DNA of 64,000 bases from Aeromonas rivipollensis (GTDB lineage Bacteria > Pseudomonadota > Gammaproteobacteria > Enterobacterales > Aeromonadaceae): NCBI RefSeq assembly GCF_010974825.1, contig NZ_JAAILA010000015.1, positions 62,001 through 126,000 of the forward strand, read 5' to 3'. The notes under the pieces are model-generated. The model saw nothing but the letters and a program-made list of their open reading frames with translations, was not told where the DNA came from and did no database searches. Position numbers and translations under genes: made by a program. Positions 1 to 8,413 of the stretch are shown one piece after another. Position 1 is the stretch's first letter. Every line of letters starts with the position of its first letter.

Positions 1-141
1 TGGCTGGTGGAGAAGGAGGCCATAGAGCAGGCCATCGCCAGCTGTGACGGCAACATCCCCAAGGCTGCGGCGCTGCTGGAGATCAGCCCCTCGACCATTT
101 ATCGCAAGAAGCAGGGCTGGGAGGAGGCGAGCCTGGCTTAG
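1..141 (+). CDS. Fis-type HTH C-terminus of a sigma-54-dependent (NtrC-like) regulator, partial
   Basis: Frame 1 is open from the window edge to TAG at 139-141 and gives 46 residues. They include [20 protein letters not shown], the helix-turn-helix typical of the Fis-like DNA-binding end of NtrC/LuxO-family enhancer-binding proteins. The receiver and AAA+ domains would lie upstream, outside the window. The recognition helix ([10 protein letters not shown]) is complete and the gene ends normally. The exact family member cannot be told from this fragment; LuxO-like is only a possibility. Decayed copies of this 3' end follow directly. Confidence 0.8.
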   Translation, partial: WLVEKEAIEQAIASCDGNIPKAAALLEISPSTIYRKKQGWEEASLA

Positions 142-168
142 GGCTTAGGGCTTAGGGCTTAGGGCTTA
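141..168. repeat. Four tandem GGGCTTA heptamers
   Basis: Four perfect head-to-tail heptamers start at the last base of the stop codon. A fifth, imperfect unit (TGGCTTA) is formed by the final codons of the gene, so the array seems to have grown from the gene's own end. It separates the gene from the first decayed copy of its 3' end. Confidence 0.9.
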
Positions 169-170
169 AG

Positions 171-249
171 GCCGCGAGGTTGGAGATCAACCCTTCACTC
201 CCTCATTTACCGCAAGAAGCAGGGTTGGGAAGAGGCGAGCCTGGCTTGA
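171..249 (+). pseudogene. Second, diverged copy of the Fis-HTH gene 3' end
   Basis: This stretch aligns with about 74-141 of the intact gene. It keeps GAGATC, then CGCAAGAAGCAGGG, TGGGA and GAGGCGAGCCTGGCTT. Most differences in the last 40 bases are synonymous (TAT/TAC, GGC/GGT, GAG/GAA, stop TAG/TGA). A 4-base gain near 194-203 breaks the frame. It has no start or upstream domains, so it is a fragment rather than a gene. Confidence 0.8.
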
Positions 250-260
250 GGCCTAAGTAG

Positions 261-327
261 GGCTGGGCTCAGCCCTTCCTTTATCTATCGCAATAGACAG
301 AGTCGTGAAGGGGTCTGGCCTGAGTGA
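261..327 (+). pseudogene. Third, more decayed copy of the Fis-HTH gene 3' end
   Basis: From 268 the sequence reads LSPSFIYRNRQSR in frame, against [13 protein letters not shown] in the intact gene, and ends in TGA at 325-327. The similarity is clearer at protein than at base level, which suggests an older or more distant copy. It ends about 40 bp before the convergent TPR gene. Confidence 0.6.
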
Positions 328-366
328 CGGGCGGCGTGAGCCACCCGCTCTTTTTGTGGCGCGCCG

Positions 367-1236
367 TCAGAGCTTGGCGAGGCGCTTGAGCCTGGCCAGC
401 CGCTCCGCCTCGTTGGCCTGCAGCCAGCCATCCCGCGAGAGCAGGAACCAGGCGCGGGCGAAGTATTCGGGGGCGGCCGGATCGTCCAGCATAAGGCCGT
501 TCTCCCCCAGCTCCTCGAACAGGTAGCCATCTTCCGGCGCGCTGGCCTCGGCCATGTCGGCCTTCAGCTGGCTCAGCTCGGCCATCGCCTGTTCGTGCAA
601 TCCCTGCGCCCGGCTCAGCCGTGCCAGGCTCCAGCGGGCGATAAAGGCCTTGTTCTGATTGCTGTGTTGCTGGTGCCAGGCCAGGCACTTCTGCTGGCAG
701 GCCCTGGCCTCCTCAAAGCGACCCAGCTCAAACAGGGTCCAGCCCTGATTGTTGTAGAGGCTGGGCAGCCAGCCGCGCACCTTATCGTCGGCACTGCGCT
801 CGGCCAGGGTCATCGCCAGTTGATGCCAGCGGCTCTGCTCCTCCAGCGGGGCGGCGATGGCCACCATGTGGGCCGCGTCTATGGCGAGCCCTGTCTCCCC
901 CAGCTTGAGCCCGAGTTGCCACCCCTGCTCGAACAGCGTCCTGGCGCTTGCCTTGTCGCCGGCCGAGTTGAACGTCCGCCCCCGTTCCAGCAAGGTGCGC
1001 AGCCGTGCTCGCGGGGTGGCGTCGGTGAGGCGGGGCTCTATCTCGTCGAGCAGTTGGTGCGCCTGTGCAAACTGGCGCTGCAGGGAGTGGGTGCGGGCCA
1101 GTTGGGTCAGCAGCTCAAGCTCGAGTTGCAGGTCGGCGGCGGCGCGCGCCGCAGGAAGAAGCGCGTGAAAACGCAGGGCAGTGGCGGCGGGATCCTGATA
1201 ATCCCACTGCGCCATGAAATCGGGCGGATTGTCCAT
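367..1236 (-). CDS. TPR-repeat protein of unknown function
   Basis: The product is 289 residues, helical throughout, with Ala/Leu-rich pairs of helices characteristic of tetratricopeptide repeats (for example the stretch with NNQGWTLFELGRFEEARAC near residues 162-180). There is no signal peptide or membrane segment, so it is probably a cytoplasmic scaffold. It converges on the regulator fragment at 1-141 and is separated from the next minus-strand gene by a strong hairpin. The binding partner cannot be predicted. Confidence 0.75.
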   Translation of the reverse strand: MDNPPDFMAQWDYQDPAATALRFHALLPAARAAADLQLELELLTQLARTHSLQRQFAQAHQLLDEIEPRLTDATPRARLRTLLERGRTFNSAGDKASARTLFEQGWQLGLKLGETGLAIDAAHMVAIAAPLEEQSRWHQLAMTLAERSADDKVRGWLPSLYNNQGWTLFELGRFEEARACQQKCLAWHQQHSNQNKAFIARWSLARLSRAQGLHEQAMAELSQLKADMAEASAPEDGYLFEELGENGLMLDDPAAPEYFARAWFLLSRDGWLQANEAERLARLKRLAKL

Positions 1237-1294
1237 CTGGCCTCCTGGCTGGTTACCCTCTCACCAAGATGCCTATCGCCCATTGTTTGTACAA

Positions 1295-1318
1295 GGGGCG
1301 CCCGTCACAGGGCGCCCC
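1295..1318. terminator. GC-rich hairpin, weak or bidirectional terminator
   Basis: The 9-bp arms GGGGCGCCC and GGGCGCCCC enclose a 6-nt loop, between the 111-residue membrane protein gene and the TPR gene (both minus strand). No long T-run follows on either strand, so termination would be weak. Confidence 0.5.
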
Positions 1319-1349
1319 TCAGGTCATGAAAAAGCCCGTGCAATCGAAA

Positions 1350-1685
1350 TCAATAGACCATGGCCAGGCTCATCAGCATCAGGCCCAGGGCGGCGAAGGC
1401 TCCTTCCTTGATGGCCAGGCGCGGCACCAGCGCCTTGGGCAGCGCCGGGAACAGGCAGAGCGCGAAGCCAAGCCCCGGCATCAGCCAGTGAAAGCCGGGA
1501 CTGCGCAGGCTAGGGTCTGCCGCCCCGTTGATGATGATCAGCAGGATGAAGAGGGTGAAGGCGGGCAGGATAAACCAGCGGGCGTTGCCGGCGGCGACCG
1601 CTCGCAGGGGCGAGATGCGATAGAGCACCAGGGTCACGATAAAGAGGACAAGGGGGGCCAGCAGATAGAGGGGGGCCGGATTCAT
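1350..1685 (-). CDS. Small multi-pass membrane protein, unknown function
   Basis: The 111-residue product has about four hydrophobic segments: near residues 5-21, 37-51, 65-82 and 93-110. It starts MNPAPLYLLAPLVLF. I do not recognise the family. It sits between the DUF2956 gene and the TPR gene on the same strand, with more than 100 bp on either side, so it is probably transcribed on its own. Confidence 0.65.
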   Translation of the reverse strand: MNPAPLYLLAPLVLFIVTLVLYRISPLRAVAAGNARWFILPAFTLFILLIIINGAADPSLRSPGFHWLMPGLGFALCLFPALPKALVPRLAIKEGAFAALGLMLMSLAMVY

Positions 1686-1802
1686 GATGGGGGTCTCCAG
1701 ACAACGGGGGGAAGAGTGTAAGCAGCCGGGGCTAGGGATGACCAGCGCACCGGCCCCGGGCTGTGAGGCCGATCCCAGGGCAAAGGTTTGCCAGGCAAGG
1801 GA

Positions 1803-2144
1803 TCAGCGCAGCCAGATCCAGGCACAGCCAAATGCCAGCCAGCTCAGCACCAGCAATACCCATGGCAACGGGTGCTGGCGGCTGATCTCGACAAGCTCTA
1901 TCTCCTGGGCCTCTTCCTCCTGCTCGCCCTGCTGTGGCTGCTTCGTCCTGGCTTGCTGCTTCTTCTGGCGGCTCGCCTCCCGGGCCCGCGCCTTCATCTG
2001 TTTCTTGTATTCGTCTATGCCCTTCTGGATCCCCTGGGCGATCAGCTGGGTCTGCTCCTTGGTCTGCCCCGGTTTCTGGTTGGCGCGGGCTACCTTCATC
2101 GCCTCCTGCTGGGTCTCGGGGGAAATCTTGTCGTACTTTGCCAT
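1803..2144 (-). CDS. DUF2956 family protein
   Basis: The 113-residue protein starts MAKYDKISPETQQEAMKVA and has the KPGQTKEQTQLIAQGIQKGI block that I associate with DUF2956, a family of Vibrio, Shewanella and Aeromonas. It has a highly charged Lys/Arg/Gln helix (about residues 45-85) and one C-terminal membrane segment (about 93-111) ending in Arg. This is the layout of a tail-anchored inner-membrane protein with a cytoplasmic coiled coil. Function unknown. Confidence 0.8.
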   Translation of the reverse strand: MAKYDKISPETQQEAMKVARANQKPGQTKEQTQLIAQGIQKGIDEYKKQMKARAREASRQKKQQARTKQPQQGEQEEEAQEIELVEISRQHPLPWVLLVLSWLAFGCAWIWLR

Positions 2145-2398
2145 TCACGGCTCTCCTTGGCATCGATTGGCGGGAAGTATGCCATAACTGTTTCCGGCAG
2201 GCTGCCATCCCTGCGGGGGAAATCAGGCGGCAGGAGATTGGCTAGTGATGGAAATATGAGGAGACAGGTTGCGCTGGTGATCACATTTGGCGGAATTTGT
2301 GAGTCACCGATGAAAAAGCGTCACATGTTGTTTGTTATATTAGCGCCCGACCTAATGGCTTGGGTCGTCCAATAACAAAATAACAAGGTGATATGGAA

Positions 2399-4069
2399 AT
2401 GAATTATAAATTTGTCAAAGGAACTGTCGCGCTGGCCGTGCTCGCCGCGCTGAGTGGCTGTAATACCTCACAAAATGAAAGTGTCGCTCCCTGTACCGAA
2501 AATGTCTGCAAGCTGACCATTTTGCACACCAATGATACCCACGGTCGTTTCTGGCACAACGACAAGGGTGAATATGGCATGGCAGCCCAGAAGACCCTGG
2601 TCGAACGCCTGCGTGGGGAGGCCAAGGCGGCGGGCAGCGAGGTGCTGGTGCTCTCCGGTGGCGACGTGAACACAGGGGTGCCGGAGTCGGATCTGCAGGA
2701 TGCGGAGCCGGACTTCATGGCCATGAACAGCATCCGCTACGATGCCATGGCGGTGGGCAACCACGAGTTCGACAACCCCCTGAGCATCCTCGAGAAACAG
2801 CGTGAGTGGGCCAAGTTCCCCATGATCTCCGCCAACATCTACGACAAGGCCAGCGGCAAGCGCTACTTCGACCCCTACAAGGTGTTCAAGCTGGAGAACG
2901 GCCTCAAGGTCGCCGTGCTGGGCCTGACCACGGAAGACACCGCCCAGCTGGTGGATCCCAACAACGTCCAGACCCTGGAGTTCCGCGATCCGACCACGGA
3001 AGCGGCCAAGCTCGGCAAGCAGATCCGCGATAGCAAAGAGGCGAACCTGGTCCTGGCCATCACCCACATGGGTCACTACGAGAATGGCCAGCACGGCAGC
3101 AATGCCCCGGGGGATGTGGAGATGGCGCGCGCGCTGCCGGCCGGCACCCTGGACGCCATCATAGGTGGTCACTCCCAGAACCCGGTCTGCATGGAGCCGG
3201 GCACGGCGGACAAGTACGCCGACTTCAAGCCGGGTGACGATTGCTTGCCGGATCAGCAGAATGGCACCTGGATCATGCAGGCCCACGAGTGGGGCAAGTA
3301 TGTGGGCCGCGCCCAGTTTGACTACCAGAATGGCAAGCTGACCCTGACCCAGTACGATCTCATCCCGGTCAATCTGAAAGACGCTGGCGGTGCCTTCATT
3401 CAGGAAGAGATCACCAAGGATCCAGATCTCTACAACACCCTGCTCACCTATCAGGAGAAGGGTCAGCAGGAGCTGGGCGTAGTGATAGGTTCCACCGACG
3501 GCGTGCTGGACGGCGAGCGTGCCAACGTGCGCAACAAGCAGACCAACCTGGGTCGCCTCATCACCACGGCCACCGCCGAGAAGCTGAGCACCGACTTTGG
3601 CATCGTCAACTCAGGCGGCGTGCGTGCCTCCATCGCGGCTGGCGACATCAGCTATCGCGACGTGCTGACAGTGCATCCGTTCGGCAACACGGTCAACAAG
3701 GCGACCATGAGCGGCGGCGAGCTGGCAACCTATCTGGGCCTGGTGGCGACCAAGACAGTCAACACCGGCGGCTATGCCCAGTTTGGTGGCATCAACATGG
3801 CGGTGGACTGCCAGGCCAAGAGCGTGACCATCACCAGCGTGGGCGGCAAGGCCTTCGATCCTGCGGCCAGCTACAGCTTCTCCATCCCGAGCTTCAGCGC
3901 GGCCGGTGGCGACGGCTATCCGAAGATCAACACCATCAACGCCGGTCTGGTGGATGCCGGGGTGTTGAAGGATTATATCGCGGCGAAGAAGACCATACAG
4001 GTGGCCGATTATCAGCCGGCCGGCGAGGTCAGCTATGTTAATTCCGCCTCGACTGATGGCTGCAAATAA
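2399..4069 (+). CDS. nutA: 5'-nucleotidase/UDP-sugar hydrolase family lipoprotein (UshA/NutA type)
   Basis: This surface or periplasmic metallophosphoesterase hydrolyses extracellular nucleotides for purine and phosphate salvage. The N-terminus is a lipoprotein signal with lipobox LSGC. Metal-binding motifs appear in order: NDTHGR, SGGDV, GNHEFD, THMGH and GGHSQNP. The C-terminal nucleotide-binding domain carries NSGGVRASIAAGDISYRDV. About 556 residues, close to E. coli UshA (550). ATG 2399 is preferred over ATG 2393 because AAGGTG at 2385-2390 is 8 nt from the former and only 2 nt from the latter. The gene stands alone and ends in a strong terminator. Confidence 0.9.
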   Translation: MNYKFVKGTVALAVLAALSGCNTSQNESVAPCTENVCKLTILHTNDTHGRFWHNDKGEYGMAAQKTLVERLRGEAKAAGSEVLVLSGGDVNTGVPESDLQDAEPDFMAMNSIRYDAMAVGNHEFDNPLSILEKQREWAKFPMISANIYDKASGKRYFDPYKVFKLENGLKVAVLGLTTEDTAQLVDPNNVQTLEFRDPTTEAAKLGKQIRDSKEANLVLAITHMGHYENGQHGSNAPGDVEMARALPAGTLDAIIGGHSQNPVCMEPGTADKYADFKPGDDCLPDQQNGTWIMQAHEWGKYVGRAQFDYQNGKLTLTQYDLIPVNLKDAGGAFIQEEITKDPDLYNTLLTYQEKGQQELGVVIGSTDGVLDGERANVRNKQTNLGRLITTATAEKLSTDFGIVNSGGVRASIAAGDISYRDVLTVHPFGNTVNKATMSGGELATYLGLVATKTVNTGGYAQFGGINMAVDCQAKSVTITSVGGKAFDPAASYSFSIPSFSAAGGDGYPKINTINAGLVDAGVLKDYIAAKKTIQVADYQPAGEVSYVNSASTDGCK

Positions 4070-4096
4070 TAGAGCGGCCTTGGGCCAATAACAAAA

Positions 4097-4126
4097 GAGA
4101 GGCAGCCATGGCTGCCTCTCTTTTTT
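4097..4126 (+). terminator. Rho-independent terminator of nutA
   Basis: A perfect palindrome (arms GAGAGGCAGCCA and its complement, 4097-4120) is followed by six T residues. Confidence 0.95.
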
Positions 4127-4222
4127 ATTTTCAAGGTCATCAGCATGGGCTGAAGGCGATTATTCTCGGCCCCTCACAGGGAGGGGGGAATATTCAATGG
4201 CCAGCTGTAATGAGTGTGATGG

Positions 4223-4250
4223 CAATAAAAAGGCGACCCTGAGGTCGCCT
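4223..4250 (-). terminator. Rho-independent terminator of the Tim44-like gene
   Basis: On the minus strand the arms AGGCGACC and GGTCGCCT flank a short loop and are followed by TTTTTATT. It lies 27 bp past the stop of the minus-strand gene. Confidence 0.9.
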
Positions 4251-4276
4251 TTATCATGCTTGCCGGACGGGCGTGC

Positions 4277-5128
4277 TTAGAGCTGCTCGATACCGACGAT
4301 GTGCCAAGGGGCATTGTCCTTGGCCAGGTTGCGCTCGAGGTGCCACACCTCCTTGATGTCCTCCTCGACCTGCTCCTGACGGTCCATGTAGCGACCGCTG
4401 AAGCGCACGCTGACCTGGGCCCAGTCGCTGCCGTAGTCGGCACGCACCAGCTGGGTGTCCACATACATCACTTCGGTATGCTGCTCGCCGGTCAGTTCGG
4501 CGCGCTCGGCCTGGAGGTGCTGGAACAGCTCCGGGCTCACGTACTCGCGTACCTTCTCCAGATCGTTCTTGTTCCAGGCCTCTTGCAGGGTGCGATAGTG
4601 ATCGCGGGCACCGGACAGGAAACCGTTCATGTCAAAGCCTGGCGGCAGGCGGAAGGGGACGTCGCTGTCGGCAAAGCCGGTCGCCTGCGGGGCGCCGTTG
4701 CTCTGCTCGAACTGCTGCGGCGCCGACGGTGGCTGATAGCCCGCATAGGCCGCCTGTGGTGGGGTCGCAGCCGCCTTGTTCTTGCGCAGGGCGCGGATTA
4801 GGAACACGGCACCGAGCGCCAGCAGGGCGATCAGCAGGAAGTCCATGCCCTGCAGGCCTTCGAAGGCGCCGCTGCCCAGCAGGTAGGCGAACAGGCCACC
4901 GGCCAGCAGGCCGCCCAGCAGGCCACCCATCATGCCGCTCTTCTTGGGCGCCGCAGCCAGGGTCGGGTTCTTGCCATTCACGGGAGCTGCAGCCGGAGCC
5001 GGTTGGGCCGGTGCCGTCTTGTAGCTCTTGCCAAAGGATTTGCCGCCACCAAATTTCTTGGCCTCGGCTATGGGTGCCCCAAGGCCAATGGCCAGGATCA
5101 CGGCAAACAGGGTCAGCATCTTTTTCAT
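4277..5128 (-). CDS. Tim44-like domain membrane protein
   Basis: The product is 283 residues. A signal peptide (MKKMLTLFAVILAIGLGAPIAEA) is followed by a Gly/Lys/Pro/Ala-rich linker and a Gly-rich hydrophobic segment (about 66-88, GGLLGGLLAGGLFAYLLG). A second membrane segment (about 95-112) precedes a C-terminal Tim44-like domain of about 140 residues. This layout is common for bacterial Tim44-domain proteins of unknown role, anchored in the inner membrane. It is flanked by its own terminator and lies convergent to nutA. No partner is suggested by context. Confidence 0.8.
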   Translation of the reverse strand: MKKMLTLFAVILAIGLGAPIAEAKKFGGGKSFGKSYKTAPAQPAPAAAPVNGKNPTLAAAPKKSGMMGGLLGGLLAGGLFAYLLGSGAFEGLQGMDFLLIALLALGAVFLIRALRKNKAAATPPQAAYAGYQPPSAPQQFEQSNGAPQATGFADSDVPFRLPPGFDMNGFLSGARDHYRTLQEAWNKNDLEKVREYVSPELFQHLQAERAELTGEQHTEVMYVDTQLVRADYGSDWAQVSVRFSGRYMDRQEQVEEDIKEVWHLERNLAKDNAPWHIVGIEQL

Positions 5129-5304
5129 TTTGACTCTTTCACTCTCATGTAGGTGGGGGCATGCTCTGCTTGTGCAAGCTCAGCGAGGCGCATGGCAGGC
5201 TGCCGGTCCCTTTTTGTGTTGCAGCTTGCGGGTATGATTAACATGTCTGGCATGAATTATTCATGAACAGATTGCCCCTCCCGGGGGCGCCAAGGAGGAT
5301 GCCC

Positions 5305-5406
5305 ATGAGAAACAGACGACCGAGTCGTTCGGTGCGCAGACTGCGCAACAAGCTCAAATCCAAGGCGAAGGATCAGACCCTGGTCTGGCCCTTCCTCGTG
5401 CTGTGA
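5305..5406 (+). CDS. Very small basic protein ahead of dnaB (33 aa)
   Basis: ATG at 5305 follows a perfect AAGGAGG (5292-5298) at 6 nt. The 33-codon frame reads MRNRRPSRSVRRLRNKLKSK and onward to QTLVWPFLVL, then stops with TGA. The N-terminal two thirds are strongly basic (Arg/Lys) and the end is hydrophobic. The ribosome site is much better than that of dnaB itself. It could be a real small protein, or a leader peptide in the dnaB 5' region. I do not recognise a family. Confidence 0.5.
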   Translation: MRNRRPSRSVRRLRNKLKSKAKDQTLVWPFLVL

Positions 5407-5548
5407 GGGGCAAGGAGGTCCCCAAGACCCGATGAGCCGGCCACCTGGGAGGAGGCTGGCCAACGGATGAGGTGAATAGCGCGCATTAGCGCTCGCGATG
5501 GCGGGGTTTCTTTTGTAAAATTCCCGTCCCCTTCCCGCTGCGGTTTTT

Positions 5549-6949
5549 ATGTGTATGGCAGAGCAAGTGACGGCGAAAAAAGACGCCAAGACACAACAGC
5601 TGAAAGTTCCCCCCCACTCTTTTGAGGCCGAGCAGTCCGTACTGGGCGGCCTGATGCTGGATAACGAGGCCTGGGATCGGGTGGCCGAGCGGGTAATCGA
5701 CAAGGATTTCTACAGCCGTCCCCACCGCCTGATCTTCCAGGCCATGACCCGCCTCTCCAACGCGGGCAACCCCATCGATCTCATCACCTTGCAGGAGGAG
5801 CTGGAACGCTCCGAGCAGTTGGAAGAGTCCGGTGGCTTCGCCTATCTGGTGGAGATCGCCAAGAACACCCCGAGCGCCGCCAACATCAATGCCTACGCCG
5901 AGATAGTGCGTGAGCGGGCCGTGGTTCGGGAGATGATCTCGGTCGCCAACGAGATAGTCGAAGCGGGTTACGAGCCCCAGGGCCGTACCTCAGGCGATCT
6001 GCTGGATCTTGCCGAGAGCAAGGTGTTCCAGATTGCCGAGCAGCGCTCCAGCGCCAACGAGGGCCCGCAGCCCCTGAAGCTCATTCTGGAGCAGACGGTC
6101 GACAAGATTGAGGAGCTGTTCAAGACCCCTCACAACGGGGTGACCGGCGTCTCCAGCGGTTATGGCGATCTCGACAAGATGACCGCCGGTCTGCAACGCT
6201 CGGACCTCATCATAGTCGCCGCCCGTCCCTCCATGGGCAAGACCACCTTTGCCATGAACCTGTGCGAGCACGCGGCCCTCACCGCCGACAAGCCGGTGCT
6301 CATCTTCTCTCTGGAGATGCCCTCCGAGCAGATCATCATGCGTATGCTCGCCTCGGTCGGGCGCATCGACCAGACCAAGGTGCGGACCGGCCAGCTCGAC
6401 GACGAAGATTGGGCGCGCCTCTCCTCCACCATGGGGCTGCTGCTCGAGAAGGGCAAGATGTACATAGATGACGCCTCCGGCCTGACCCCGACCGACGTGC
6501 GCTCCCGTGCCCGTCGCATCGCCCGCGAGCATGGTGGTCTCTCCATGATCATGATCGACTACCTGCAGCTGATGCGGGTGCCGGCGCTGTCCGACAACCG
6601 AACCCTGGAGATCGGTGAAATCTCCCGCTCCCTCAAGGCCTTGGCGAAGGAGCTGCAATGCCCTGTGGTGGCGCTCTCCCAGCTGAACCGAAGCCTGGAG
6701 CAGCGGGCCGACAAGCGGCCGGTCAACTCGGACCTTCGTGAATCAGGCTCCATCGAGCAGGACGCGGATTTGATCATGTTCATCTACCGCGACGAGGTGT
6801 ATCACGACGACAGTCCCGACAAGGGGATTGCCGAGATCATCATCGGCAAACAGCGTAACGGCCCCATAGGCCGGGTGCGGCTCACCTTCCAGGGTCAGTT
6901 CTCCCGGTTCGACAACTATGCCGGCCCGGCGTTTGATGATGACTATTGA
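5549..6949 (+). CDS. dnaB: Replicative DNA helicase DnaB
   Basis: Hexameric 5'-3' helicase of the replication fork; it binds DnaG primase through its N-terminal domain. The 466-residue product has the N-terminal domain (HSFEAEQSVLGGLM), a linker, and a RecA-like motor with Walker A ARPSMGKT, Walker B MIMIDYLQL, and the DnaB signatures LSQLNRSLEQR and SDLRESGSIEQDAD. The start may be ATG 5549 or ATG 5555; neither has a good ribosome site. A diverged copy of the last 60 bases lies 139 bp downstream. alr follows on the same strand, as in many gammaproteobacteria. Confidence 0.97.
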   Translation: MCMAEQVTAKKDAKTQQLKVPPHSFEAEQSVLGGLMLDNEAWDRVAERVIDKDFYSRPHRLIFQAMTRLSNAGNPIDLITLQEELERSEQLEESGGFAYLVEIAKNTPSAANINAYAEIVRERAVVREMISVANEIVEAGYEPQGRTSGDLLDLAESKVFQIAEQRSSANEGPQPLKLILEQTVDKIEELFKTPHNGVTGVSSGYGDLDKMTAGLQRSDLIIVAARPSMGKTTFAMNLCEHAALTADKPVLIFSLEMPSEQIIMRMLASVGRIDQTKVRTGQLDDEDWARLSSTMGLLLEKGKMYIDDASGLTPTDVRSRARRIAREHGGLSMIMIDYLQLMRVPALSDNRTLEIGEISRSLKALAKELQCPVVALSQLNRSLEQRADKRPVNSDLRESGSIEQDADLIMFIYRDEVYHDDSPDKGIAEIIIGKQRNGPIGRVRLTFQGQFSRFDNYAGPAFDDDY

Positions 6950-6990
6950 TGTAAACCCAAGGTGAGGGCTGCGTAGCCATCACTACAACT

Positions 6991-7040
6991 GCCCTGACCG
7001 ATAGCCAACTCAGATAGTGGCCGACCGTCAGGGCTTGTTT
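6991..7040 (+). terminator. Imperfect hairpin after dnaB, possible terminator
   Basis: The arms GCCCTGAC (6991-6998) and GTCAGGGC (7027-7034) are followed by TTGTTTT. The T-run is already part of the duplicated dnaB end, so the hairpin spans the junction of the duplication. Confidence 0.45.
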
Positions 7041-7089
7041 TCCCGGTTCGACAATTCTGCCGGTCCGGCCTTAGACGATGACTATCAAG
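7029..7089 (+). pseudogene. Diverged copy of the dnaB 3' end
   Basis: Aligned with 6890-6950 at a constant offset of 139 with no gaps, about 80% of bases match. Read in the dnaB frame it gives FSRFDNSAGPALDDDY against FSRFDNYAGPAFDDDY. The changes are mainly third-position (AAC/AAT, GGC/GGT, GCG/GCC, GAT/GAC). The stop codon is lost (CAA for TGA). This is a fragment with no start or upstream domain. Confidence 0.9.
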
Positions 7090-7149
7090 GGATGACACCA
7101 CTCGGTGCCTGGCGCGCGTGCGCCATCATGCCCTCGTAAGGGAAAACAG

Positions 7150-8223
7150 ATGAAAGCGGCTATTGCCCAAATCGATACCTCGGCCCTGCGCCACAACCTC
7201 GCCGTGGTCAAGCGCCACGCCCCTTCCTGCAAGATTATCGCCGTGGTCAAGGCCAACGCCTATGGCCATGGCCTGCTGCCGGTGGCCCGCACCCTGGTGG
7301 ATGCGGACGCCTATGCGGTGGCCCGCATCGAGGAGGCGCTGATGCTGCGCTCCTGCGCCGTGGTCAAACCCATAGTACTGCTGGAAGGCTTCTTCTCGAG
7401 CGCCGATCTGCCGGTGCTGGCGGCCAACAACCTGCAGACCGCGGTGCACACCTGGGAGCAGCTCGAGGCCTTGGAGCAGGCCGAGCTGCCGGCTCCCGTG
7501 GTGGCCTGGCTCAAGCTCGACACCGGCATGCACCGGCTCGGGGTGCGGGCCGAGGAGATGCCCGCCTTTATCGAGCGGCTGGCCCGCTGCAAGAACGTGG
7601 TACAGCCGTTCAACATCATGACCCACTTCAGCCGCTCCGATGAGCTGGAGCAATCCACCACCCGCGAGCAGATCGATCTCTTCAGCCGCCTGACCGCACC
7701 GCTCAAAGGCGAGCGCGCCATGGCGAACTCGGCGGGCATCCTGGCCTGGCCGGACTCCCACTGCGACTGGGTGCGCCCCGGCGTCATCCTCTACGGCGTC
7801 TCCCCCTTCCCGAACACTGTGGCGGCGGATTACGACCTCAAGCCGGTGATGACCCTCAAGACCCAGCTCATCGCGGTGCGGGATCACAAGGCGGGGGAGC
7901 CTGTGGGTTACGGCGCCAACTGGGTGTCGACCCGGGATACCCGGCTCGGCGTCATCGCCATCGGTTACGGCGATGGCTATCCCCGCATGGCGCCCAACGG
8001 CACCTCTGTGCTGGTCAATGGCCGCATAGTGCCGCTGGTGGGCCGGGTCTCCATGGACATGACGACTGTGGATCTGGGCCCTGGTGCCACCGACAAGGCC
8101 GGCGACGAGGCCGTGCTCTGGGGCGAGGGCCTGCCGGTGGAGCGGGTCGCCGAGGAGATAGGCACCATTCCTTATGAGCTGATCACCAAGCTCACTTCTC
8201 GGGTGTTTATGGAGTACGTTTAA
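7150..8223 (+). CDS. alr: Alanine racemase
   Basis: PLP enzyme interconverting L- and D-alanine for peptidoglycan synthesis. The 357-residue product has the PLP-lysine motif [11 protein letters not shown] near the N-terminus. The second active-site region is [20 protein letters not shown], and [11 protein letters not shown] lies near the end of the C-terminal beta domain. ATG 7150 is chosen because AAGGG sits 7-8 nt upstream and the protein then begins like other Alr proteins ([17 protein letters not shown]). The dnaB-alr order is conserved in relatives. Confidence 0.95.
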   Translation: MKAAIAQIDTSALRHNLAVVKRHAPSCKIIAVVKANAYGHGLLPVARTLVDADAYAVARIEEALMLRSCAVVKPIVLLEGFFSSADLPVLAANNLQTAVHTWEQLEALEQAELPAPVVAWLKLDTGMHRLGVRAEEMPAFIERLARCKNVVQPFNIMTHFSRSDELEQSTTREQIDLFSRLTAPLKGERAMANSAGILAWPDSHCDWVRPGVILYGVSPFPNTVAADYDLKPVMTLKTQLIAVRDHKAGEPVGYGANWVSTRDTRLGVIAIGYGDGYPRMAPNGTSVLVNGRIVPLVGRVSMDMTTVDLGPGATDKAGDEAVLWGEGLPVERVAEEIGTIPYELITKLTSRVFMEYV

Positions 8224-8225
8224 CC

Positions 8226-8266
8226 CCCCTCATCCCCAACCCTTCTCCCGCGAGGGGAGAAGGGAG
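8226..8266. repeat. REP-like dispersed palindrome, copy 1
   Basis: A 41-bp unit built around the hairpin CTTCTCCC-gcga-GGGGAGAAG and preceded by CCCCTCATCCCCAACC. The reverse complement of 42626-42666 matches it with a single difference. It lies between alr and its terminator. Confidence 0.85.
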
Positions 8267-8311
8267 TGACGACCACAGTTTTCTCTCTGCTGGGAGAGGG
8301 ATTAATCAATG

Positions 8312-8347
8312 AAAAGGCCGCTCGCGTGATATCGCGAGCGGCCTTTT
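8312..8347 (+). terminator. Terminator of alr
   Basis: The arms AAAAGGCCGCTCGCG and CGCGAGCGGCCTTTTT enclose a short TGATAT loop. Flanking A- and T-runs make it potentially active in both directions. Confidence 0.9.
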
Positions 8348-8365
8348 TGATCGGCGAAGGATCAT

Positions 8366-8388
8366 AAAAAGCCCCGCGTCTGCGGGGC
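8366..8388 (-). terminator. Terminator of putA
   Basis: On the minus strand GCCCCGCAGACGCGGGGC is followed by TTTTTATG. It starts 26 bp past the putA stop. Confidence 0.9.
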
Positions 8389-8413
8389 CTGGGTCTCTGT
8401 CACTATGTGGCGC

